DNA from: G965220305 sp965220305
GTDB lineage: Bacteria; Chloroflexota; Dehalococcoidia; Lucifugimonadales; UBA3495
Direction of reading: 5' to 3'
Length of the DNA: 64,000 nucleotides
Assembly: GCA_965220305.1 (NCBI GenBank)
Contig: OZ244817.1
Location: 434,001 to 498,000, forward strand
Shown: piece after piece, positions 57,547-64,000 of the stretch
Numbering within the stretch: position 1 is the first letter of the stretch
Layout of the letters: each line of letters starts with the position of its first letter
Notes under the pieces: model-generated
Seen by the model: only the letters and a program-made list of their open reading frames with translations
Told to the model about the DNA's origin: nothing
Databases searched by the model: none
Translations under genes and position numbers: made by a program

Positions 57547-58751
57547 CAGGACAATTGCATTAGAGAAGAGGGGGTAGATGGATAGGGGGTAGAAGGGGAC
57601 AATTGGGAACCAAAGGGTAGTGTGGAGGAAGGGGAGATGGGTGAGGTATCGGAGGTATTTGCCTCGTTGGAAGACCCGCGGACCGGGAATGCGGGGCAGC
57701 ACTCCCTGCATGACATTCTGATCATCGCTTTGTGCACGGTGCTTAGTGGCGGCGAGACCTGCACCGACATGGAGTTGTTTGGCCGAGCTAAACGAGAATA
57801 TCTGGAGTCCTTTTTGGGGCTGGAGAGCGGAATCCCCAGCCACGACACCTTTTCTCGGGTGTTTCGGCTGCTGGACCCCGAGGCGTTCCACCGTTGGTTC
57901 CTGGACTTCATGCAGCGGTTCGCCCAGGCTTGTCAGGGAGTGGTGGCCCTGGACGGGAAGACGCTACGTCGTTCCTACGACCGGGCCCAGGGCCGGTCGC
58001 CGCTCCACTTGGTCAACGCCTGGGCCTGCGAGCAACGGCTGGTTCTGGGCCAAGTAGCCGTGGCGGACAAATCCAACGAGATGACGGCCCTGCCCAAGCT
58101 GCTGGACCTGCTGACGCTGCGAGGGTCCATTGTCACCGCCGATGCCTTGCACTGCCAACGCCAGGTCGCGGAGCAGGTGGTGGAGCAGTCGGCGGACTAC
58201 GTTCTGGCCCTCAAGGGCAACCAGGCCACCCTGCAGCAAGACGTCCGTTGGTTCTTGGAGGACCCAGCCACCGAGCTGCGCCAGGCTAGCCAGGTGAACC
58301 AAGGTCATGGGCGTCTGGAGCGGCGCACCGCCAGCCTCAGCGACGACGTAACCTGGCTGCAGGAACGCCACTACTGGCCGGGTCTGCAAGCCGTGGCTAA
58401 GGTCACTGCCAGCCGCCAACAGGATGGCCGAAGCAGTAGCGAGACCCGCTACTATCTCTGCAGCCAGGCCTTTCCTCCAGAGCGTCTTAACGACATCGTA
58501 CGGGGACACTGGGGCATCGAAAACCGGCTGCACTGGAGCCTGGACGTAGTGTTCAACGAGGACCAAGCCCGAAACCGCAAGGGTCACTGCGCCCAGAATC
58601 TAGCCTTGCTGCGTAAACTGGCCCTTAACCTGGCCCGGTTAGAGCCCTCCAAGGGGTCAATGCGCGGCAAACTGAAAAGGGCCGGTTGGGACAACCAATT
58701 CCTCTCCACCATGCTCGCTCAATTCTCCAATGTTCAAATGCAATAGCCCTG
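57547..58751 (+). mobile_element. ISAs1-family element
   Basis: 1205 bp, imperfect ends CAGGACAATTGCATT / CAGGGCTATTGCATT. No target duplication is visible (flanks differ), which fits an adjacent deletion that removed the 5' part of pnkp. Confidence 0.8.
57622..58746 (+). CDS. ISAs1-family transposase
   Basis: 374 residues, intact. FASLEDPRTGNAGQHSLHDIL is the typical H-repeat/ISAs1 N-terminus; VVALDGKTLRRS, TADALHCQ and GHWGIENRLHWSLDV carry the DDE residues. An in-frame ATG at 57637 is an alternative start. Single gene of the element. Confidence 0.92.
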   Translation: MEEGEMGEVSEVFASLEDPRTGNAGQHSLHDILIIALCTVLSGGETCTDMELFGRAKREYLESFLGLESGIPSHDTFSRVFRLLDPEAFHRWFLDFMQRFAQACQGVVALDGKTLRRSYDRAQGRSPLHLVNAWACEQRLVLGQVAVADKSNEMTALPKLLDLLTLRGSIVTADALHCQRQVAEQVVEQSADYVLALKGNQATLQQDVRWFLEDPATELRQASQVNQGHGRLERRTASLSDDVTWLQERHYWPGLQAVAKVTASRQQDGRSSSETRYYLCSQAFPPERLNDIVRGHWGIENRLHWSLDVVFNEDQARNRKGHCAQNLALLRKLALNLARLEPSKGSMRGKLKRAGWDNQFLSTMLAQFSNVQMQ

Positions 58752-58861
58752 CCTGGCGTCACACCGGGCCGCCTTGCTTGGTAGCCCACTTGAGGGTATC
58801 CTGGGCAGGACACCTGGCTAACATTTCGGGCTGCCCCATTCTTCTGACGAGAGGCCGTGTA

Positions 58862-59581
58862 ATGACCGAGCCGAGGGACCAAGAGGCGAGAAGAAACGTG
58901 GACGAAAAGTACCGAATCAACATCCAAGACCTGGTTAAAGGGCCGCCTCACGAGGGCGAGTTGGGCGAAGGCCTGATGTTCAGCACCGACCAGGGTAATC
59001 TGCGGGGTATCCTGCACGAAGCGCCCGGCGCGCACCAGGGTGTCGTCTTCGTTTGCGGCGCTCGGGGCGGGTTTGGCGGTCCCGGCAGCGGGATGTATAG
59101 CCGGCTGGCCGAGACACTGAGGAGCCGAGGCATTACCTCCCTTCGCCTTGATTACCGCTTTCCTAACGAGTTCGTCGATTGTGTCCTGGACCTGATGGTG
59201 GGTATCGGCTATTTCCAAAACATTGGGCATGGTCCGGTGGTGTTGGTAGGTCACTCCTTCGGCGGAGCGACCGTAATCGCCGCCGGGGCCTCCAGCCAAC
59301 ACGTCTGTGGCGTGGTGTCGCTATCACCTCAAACCTATGGGGCAAACATGGCCCGATTCCTCGCCCCCCGTCGGCTCCTGGTAGTCCACGGAAAAGCCGA
59401 CACTCGTCTTCCCTACTCTTGCGGGGTGCAGATTCACGAATGGGCCAGGGACCCAAAGGAACTGGTCCTTTACGAGGGAGCAGAGCATCGGCTGGACGAG
59501 TGCCGCGACGAGTTGGAAACGTTACTGGAACAATGGATTCCTTCGGCCCTGACCGAGCCCCTACCCGAAGCGATTAGTTAG
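58862..59581 (+). CDS. alpha/beta hydrolase
   Basis: 239 residues from the ATG at 58862. Hydrolase layout with LGEGLMFSTDQGNLRGIL at the start, nucleophile elbow GHSFGG (Ser), acid candidate in GKADTRLPYS and His in EGAEHRLDEC. The frame is open upstream to 58730, but that is the IS flank. Dienelactone hydrolase/YdeN-like small hydrolases look similar; substrate unknown. Intact; it lies right after the IS cluster and starts the ordinary chromosomal segment. Confidence 0.85.
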   Translation: MTEPRDQEARRNVDEKYRINIQDLVKGPPHEGELGEGLMFSTDQGNLRGILHEAPGAHQGVVFVCGARGGFGGPGSGMYSRLAETLRSRGITSLRLDYRFPNEFVDCVLDLMVGIGYFQNIGHGPVVLVGHSFGGATVIAAGASSQHVCGVVSLSPQTYGANMARFLAPRRLLVVHGKADTRLPYSCGVQIHEWARDPKELVLYEGAEHRLDECRDELETLLEQWIPSALTEPLPEAIS

Positions 59582-59904
59582 TTGCGGAATGACCTGGGAA
59601 GGTTGGTTATTCCCTCGCAGAGCCTTTTGATTGTCCCGGGAACCCGCACATGGTGAGCCGGCCCTTCGACAAGCTCAGAGCCTGCACTCCGCGAAGGCGG
59701 GGGGATGAGCGGAGATATATTCGGGCAAGGGCTTTCAAAAGCTGAAGCCGCTATTCCTTACGCCGTAGACACGGCGCACAGCAAGGCCGGGTAAGCGGGC
59801 CAGGCATAGTTTCCCCAACCTGGACTCCGCTTCCAGCCCATCAACCCCAGAACGGTCCCGGAGTCGTACCGGAACCGTTTTCCATAAGGCCAAGATGGTG
59901 CGCT
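59582..59904. other. intergenic region with a hairpin-element relative
   Basis: CTTCGACAAGCTCAGAGCCT (59664-59683) followed by GCACTCCGCGAAGGCGGG shares AGAGCCTGC with the right arm of the 24-bp insertion and may be an extended or recombined form. It separates two convergent genes. Confidence 0.4.
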
Positions 59905-61008
59905 TTAGCTGAATATGTCCAGCGGCAAGAAGGCGGAGACCACGAAATTGGGCACGTCCACGACTTCACTAACTTTCAAGTCAACGGCGACGCTGGCGAT
60001 GCAGTAGGCCTGCTCTCGGGACCAACCCCTCTCCATCAACAACTGGATAATGTTCAGCAGAGCGTTCCGCGCGGCCAGCGTTGCGTTCTCCGACTCGTTC
60101 ACACCGTCGGCGATGCACATGCCGGTAGCGGCCAGGAACCGCCGGGGGGCAGCCATTTCCGGGGTGGTGAAGTACTCGTCCCGCTCGAAGTAGGGGAACC
60201 CGATATTCCGCCGCTCCGACTCGCCTTTGAGCACCCGGAAGCTAACATGGAGAGTGCAGTCCATCTCCACGGCGGTCCCGCAGCACTCGGAGTCCCCCTG
60301 GGCGAAATGGGCATCGCCGGCGGAGAAGAGGGCCCCCTCAGCGAACACCGGCAATAGCAGCCTGGTTCCTGCCGTAAGCTGTTTGATGTCCAGGTTTCCG
60401 CCATGCTCCCTGGGGGGGACCGTTCGCAAGCCCTCGGAAGCTATGGGTTCAGCGGCGGGCACCGCGCCAGCGGGTTCCGGCCCCAGCACCGCGCCACCCC
60501 GCAGGCGCAATTCTTCCTCGCGGAGCAGTATTTCCTGGCGCAGCCGCCGCGATGGGGCGACACCTATGGTACCCATGAAGGGCGCACCGGGAATTCTAAC
60601 GCCCGGCAATTGGCTGGACTCGGCGTAGTTGTCCTGGATATTCCAGTGCACTATGTAGGGTTCCAGGTAAAGGTCGCGCAGGAACCCGAACCCGGGAATA
60701 ATGGTGGTAAACCCCCAACTGGGGGACTCAATTTCCAGGATATTCACTTCCAGCAGGTCGCCAGGCTCAGCTCCCTGGACGTAGACCGGCCCGGTCAGCG
60801 GGTGGACCAAGTTCAGGTCCACATTGGCCAGGTCTGCGGCCCCGGAATTGGGCGTCACTCCCCCATCAAAGGCATTCCTAGTCTGCATGACCACCTCTTC
60901 GCCCGGCTCAGCTTCAACTGCGGGGGCAATATCCGGATGCCATCGGTTGTGCCCCTTGGTCGGCTCGTCGGCACACCGCTTGGAATAGTCCAACTCAATG
61001 CTCTTCAT
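59905..61008 (-). CDS. acetamidase/formamidase family protein
   Basis: 367 residues, intact, with GGGAGA 4 bp before the ATG. The family pattern is clear: NRWHPDIAP, VDLNLVHPLTGPVYVQGAEPGDLL, FMGTIGVAPS, EHGGNLDIKQL, LFSAGDAHFAQGDSE, and a C-terminal VDLKVSEVVD. Acetamidase/formamidase (FmdA_AmdA) enzymes hydrolyse short amides to ammonia and the acid in the cytoplasm. Stands alone, convergent with the hydrolase. Confidence 0.93.
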   Translation of the reverse strand: MKSIELDYSKRCADEPTKGHNRWHPDIAPAVEAEPGEEVVMQTRNAFDGGVTPNSGAADLANVDLNLVHPLTGPVYVQGAEPGDLLEVNILEIESPSWGFTTIIPGFGFLRDLYLEPYIVHWNIQDNYAESSQLPGVRIPGAPFMGTIGVAPSRRLRQEILLREEELRLRGGAVLGPEPAGAVPAAEPIASEGLRTVPPREHGGNLDIKQLTAGTRLLLPVFAEGALFSAGDAHFAQGDSECCGTAVEMDCTLHVSFRVLKGESERRNIGFPYFERDEYFTTPEMAAPRRFLAATGMCIADGVNESENATLAARNALLNIIQLLMERGWSREQAYCIASVAVDLKVSEVVDVPNFVVSAFLPLDIFS

Positions 61009-61183
61009 CTCTATCTCCCACTTTCCGTAGCTGGGGCCATGATTGGAGGCGTGAATCTCCCTCCAAAGGGTGAGTACACATCCCCGCTGTAAAGGTAGCT
61101 AACTGCTGGTCCCTCCCCGGGGCCAGGACCCGGGGAGCCCAGAGCCTCTTTGTCAGTTGCCCGGCGAATAGTTGGGCCGTTCA

Positions 61184-62155
61184 TCAATCAAGAAAGGGGG
61201 CGTCCCGGCGCCATTGCAGATACTCGGCCAACCCGGTCGCCAGGTCGAACTTGGCGCGCCAACCGAGGTCCTGGGCCAGTCGTTGCGCCGATAGCGGGCC
61301 CCGGCCCTGCTGCTGACCGCCGCCGGTGGTTGATGCCGAGTCCACCGTAGCTTCCGGAGCCACACCCTTCAGCTCCTCCAAAATATCGGTGGGCGTAATC
61401 CACCGGCCTGCGGTGATGTTGTACAGGTCATGGGGCAGACTTGGCGCGTCCAGGATGGCCCGCACGCCGTCGGCAATGTCGGCAACATAGGTGTAGTCCC
61501 GGGCCTCGGCCTCAGCATCAGCCTTGACTGGCTCCTCTCGCACCACCTGGCCGGTCAGGTGGTAGAAGACCGACATGACAGCTCGGTGGCCGGTAACCCG
61601 CTCCATTGGCCCGTAGGGGGTGCTCAGACGGGCGCTGGCGGTGGAGAGCTGATGCAACTGCCCGTAACGATGGGTAAGCATCTCGCTGGCGAATTTGGTT
61701 ATCCCGTATAGGTTCTGAGGCAGCGGCGGATCATCTTCGCTGAATGTCTGGTCAGGAGGCCGGGCCGAGCCGTAAGCAGCGCCGGAGCTGATGTACAGGA
61801 AACGCCCAACGCGATGCTGCCGCGCCATCTCCAGCAAGTTGGCGGTGCCGGTTATGTTAATGTCGATAATGTCACGACTGCGGCGGGTCTCCAACTCGGT
61901 GCGGTTGACGGTATAGACCGCCGCATGGACTATCTTGTCAATATTGTATTCCCGGGCCGCCTGTTCCAGGACCGCATGGTCCAGTATGTCTCCGGTGACG
62001 AAGCTAATTTGGGATGCCTCCGCCGCCAGGAAGTCCTGGGTCAACTGGTCTGGCCCGTTGAGGTCCAGGCTTACCACTTGGTGCTGGGCCCGGGCCAACT
62101 CCTTCACTATGTTCACCCCTACGAAGCCCGTGCCGCCGGTTACCAACGTTGACAT
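61184..62155 (-). CDS. NAD-dependent epimerase/dehydratase (SDR superfamily)
   Basis: 323 residues. N-terminal nucleotide-binding TGGTGFVGVNIV, acidic residue after strand 2 (SLDLNG), catalytic Tyr-x3-Lys in YGITKFASE with the upstream SSGAAYGS, and a C-terminal substrate domain. GGAAGGTGAGG lies just before the ATG. Extended SDRs of this form act on nucleotide sugars or related substrates; which one cannot be read. It starts 46 bp after the lipoprotein gene on the same strand, so they may form one operon. Confidence 0.9.
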   Translation of the reverse strand: MSTLVTGGTGFVGVNIVKELARAQHQVVSLDLNGPDQLTQDFLAAEASQISFVTGDILDHAVLEQAAREYNIDKIVHAAVYTVNRTELETRRSRDIIDINITGTANLLEMARQHRVGRFLYISSGAAYGSARPPDQTFSEDDPPLPQNLYGITKFASEMLTHRYGQLHQLSTASARLSTPYGPMERVTGHRAVMSVFYHLTGQVVREEPVKADAEAEARDYTYVADIADGVRAILDAPSLPHDLYNITAGRWITPTDILEELKGVAPEATVDSASTTGGGQQQGRGPLSAQRLAQDLGWRAKFDLATGLAEYLQWRRDAPFLD

Positions 62156-62201
62156 TCCTCACCTTCCTACATGCTATTGCGACCAGCCGGGCTAGTATTG
62201 A

Positions 62202-64000
62202 CTATGGCTGGGCCTTGGACTCAAGGGCTTCCAGGTCCACCGGAACTATGTAGACGCCTTTGGCCCGGGGCAGCAGGGAACTTTCATAGTTGAAGTGGGT
62301 CTCCACGGCGACCCGAAACCTGGTATCGGACAAGCGCTGCACCGCGAAGGGGACGGGGTTCCAGCCCACCATTTGCAGGAGCCGTTCTGAGTGGAGGATG
62401 GAAGTTTCCAGTCCCGCGTCCCGGACCCGCAGAATGTTGGCGGTCATGGCAAAGTCGTCGGCCACCTCTTTCCCGGTCATAAACAGGTGAAAGTTGGAGG
62501 AAGGGCCATCCTCCTCCCGTTCCAGCTTCATCCAACTCAGGGTATGGTCCCAGGCAACGATGCGAGCGAACTGGTCGGGCCTGTTGTAGTAGTCTTCCAT
62601 CGATAGGTCCGACACCCAGATTCCGCCTCCCTCGTCCTTGAATCCGTATAGAGTGTTGAGCAGATACCTCCCATCCGAACTCAACCGGGGGGAAACCCCG
62701 TAGAGGCCAGCCTCGGGGGCCTCGGGGAATTGGGATATGGGGTACTGCACTTTGTCATAGTCCTCGGGGTCGGCCAGATTTACCAGGTAGACCGTTTGCC
62801 AGCGAGGGTCCACCGGCCCTTCGTCGTCCGGCGACTTCCAGCCTTCGGCGCTCATCAGCCAGCGGCTGTCGTCGTAGGGCAGGGGCATAGCCATTAGGAC
62901 AATGCCTGGGGCGACGTACAGTTCCTGGGCGGACCCGTCATGGTCCAAGGACAGCACCCGATACCTCTGGGTCTTCTCGGGCTCCAAGGAACGGCGGACA
63001 ATCAGGTAGTAAGTGTCTTCACCGGCGTCCCCTTTTTGGTAGCTGCGGACTGCCCCCGCCGTATCGCACTCGGTCATCCAGGAAACTTCCATCTCGGCCA
63101 GCCGGTCGGCCAACCAAAAGCGGTCGTGGCCGAAGTAGCTGGTATCCTCGCCAGCCCCCTGGCGCAAGATTGCCAGCAACCTTTCGCCAAAGGCGGGGCT
63201 TCCATCGGCGCTCTCCACGTTCACGTCTTCCGGGGTGAAGTTGTAGCCGACGGCTTCGAGCAGGCCGCCGTATTCAGCAGCCGCCAGACTTTCGTGATAA
63301 ACGCCGCATTGCTTCCGGGCAAGTCCCGGAGGCGGATACCTCTGGTCGTCGAAGGACAGGGATAGAATCTCTTGTTCAAATTCTCGGGCAAGCTGTGACT
63401 GAGCGACGCTCAGGGCGCGGGGATTAAGGTGCAGGTGGGTTGGGCTGGCGATGTCGGGCTGCTCGCTCTGCCACTCTTCCGGCAACTCGTCAACTATGGC
63501 CAGGAAAGTACCATCCGGAAAAACGTCGGAAACGATGCCGCTGGTCTCCACGCCTGGCAGGTACTGAAAAGATACGCTGTGGAACAGGTTGCCCGGCGGT
63601 TCGGCAGACCGCAACATCTCCTCCACCTCGGCGTCGATGGCAACACCGGCATCGCCCAGCCGCAGCAGGCGTTGGGCCGGATGCTCACCGATTAAGGCTG
63701 AATTCAGGGCCAAAGGGTCCAGGTACTGAAATTGACCGCCATTATTCAGCCGGACTTTAGCTTTGCCCTGCCAAACTACGATGCGGTCGGGCTCGCCCTG
63801 GGCGCGTAGAAGTTGCCCGTTGGAGTCCTGGGCATAGAAATGGGGACGCACAGGGTAGTTGAGGGAGCGAGGTTCCTGGGGTTCTTGGGTCGCCTCCATA
63901 CTCGCATCCTCCGCTGTGAGCGTCTGTGCCGTGACCGTGGGAACGGGAGTGGCCCGCTCCTGGTTGCCAGTACAGGCCGCTGCCAGGGCAACGACGCAGA
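62202..64000 (-). CDS. lipoprotein with WD40/TolB-like propeller motifs, 5' end outside the window
   Basis: Open to the window edge; the visible N-terminus is VVALAAACTGN, a lipobox (LAAAC) of a signal peptidase II signal, so the start lies just beyond 64000. About 590 residues seen. It holds propeller-like strands: VSDVFPDGTFLAIVDEL, YLIVRRSLEPEKTQRYRVLS, VSPRLSSDGRYLLNTLYGF and IWVSDLSMED. A Thr/Pro-rich linker follows the lipid Cys. Exported and lipid-anchored; a binding or sensing role is likely, no enzyme motif seen. Confidence 0.75.
   Translation of the reverse strand, partial: CVVALAAACTGNQERATPVPTVTAQTLTAEDASMEATQEPQEPRSLNYPVRPHFYAQDSNGQLLRAQGEPDRIVVWQGKAKVRLNNGGQFQYLDPLALNSALIGEHPAQRLLRLGDAGVAIDAEVEEMLRSAEPPGNLFHSVSFQYLPGVETSGIVSDVFPDGTFLAIVDELPEEWQSEQPDIASPTHLHLNPRALSVAQSQLAREFEQEILSLSFDDQRYPPPGLARKQCGVYHESLAAAEYGGLLEAVGYNFTPEDVNVESADGSPAFGERLLAILRQGAGEDTSYFGHDRFWLADRLAEMEVSWMTECDTAGAVRSYQKGDAGEDTYYLIVRRSLEPEKTQRYRVLSLDHDGSAQELYVAPGIVLMAMPLPYDDSRWLMSAEGWKSPDDEGPVDPRWQTVYLVNLADPEDYDKVQYPISQFPEAPEAGLYGVSPRLSSDGRYLLNTLYGFKDEGGGIWVSDLSMEDYYNRPDQFARIVAWDHTLSWMKLEREEDGPSSNFHLFMTGKEVADDFAMTANILRVRDAGLETSILHSERLLQMVGWNPVPFAVQRLSDTRFRVAVETHFNYESSLLPRAKGVYIVPVDLEALESKAQP

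Noticed and set aside
61109..61145. Terminator after the epimerase gene
   Set aside because: CTCCCCGGG/CCCGGGGAG forms a hairpin, but no T-run follows on the reverse strand.

Overview
GC-rich bacterial DNA, heavily invaded by insertion sequences and carrying many broken genes. There is no rRNA, tRNA or ribosomal-protein gene to place it. The mix of IS families, polynucleotide kinase-phosphatase, formamidase, Replic_Relax-type mobile genes and 24-bp palindromic insertions recalls environmental Chloroflexota, but this is an inference and not a firm assignment.

Layout. 0-3.9 kb (reverse strand): defence island with HsdM, an AbiEi-like regulator, a three-helix membrane protein and a TIR-like protein cut by the window edge. 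4.3-23.4 kb: decayed integrative element with a conjugative-type ATPase, two Replic_Relax genes (all frameshifted), two convergent copies of an [antidote-like HTH + large serine recombinase] module, a long non-coding stretch (15.8-18.9 kb) with triplicated repeats and two arrays of hairpins, and a triple-HTH gene split by an ORF-less group II intron. IS701 and IS5 elements sit at that gene's stop codon. 23.7-29.7 kb: remains of one very large secreted protein (Ig-like domains, a PEP/pyruvate-binding kinase-like core, six cadherin-like repeats, Fn3), broken by frameshifts, a 162-bp MITE and an IS4-like element. 31.7-35.3 kb: a third Replic_Relax gene (broken) and a DUF4160/DUF2442-HTH pair. 35.4-39.8 kb: single-chain restriction-modification gene split by an IS982-like element. 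40-43.4 kb: unknown membrane proteins, two MITEs and a CBS-HEPN protein. 45.2-48.5 kb: three-gene cassette (unknown protein, P-loop ATPase, PD-(D/E)XK nuclease), possibly a defence system. 48.7-58.8 kb: IS graveyard with four IS630-type copies or fragments, a truncated IS982-like copy, a second IS701, MITEs and ISAs1, which together destroy a DUF5666-like gene and a pnkp gene. 58.9-64 kb: ordinary chromosomal genes (alpha/beta hydrolase, formamidase, NAD-dependent epimerase, lipoprotein with propeller-like motifs).

Strongest signals beyond annotation: (1) a 24-bp hairpin, stop-free in all six frames, inserted in frame into at least seven coding sites, with uninserted paralogues in the same window as controls; (2) tandem hairpins with changing stems but conserved loops in the non-coding stretch; (3) the group II intron, whose EBS1/IBS1 and EBS2/IBS2 pairings can be read directly and whose excision restores the host reading frame; (4) the AbiEi/membrane/TIR operon. 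Many frameshifts are present. Sequencing error cannot be excluded for each one, but IS and MITE insertions in the same genes show real decay.
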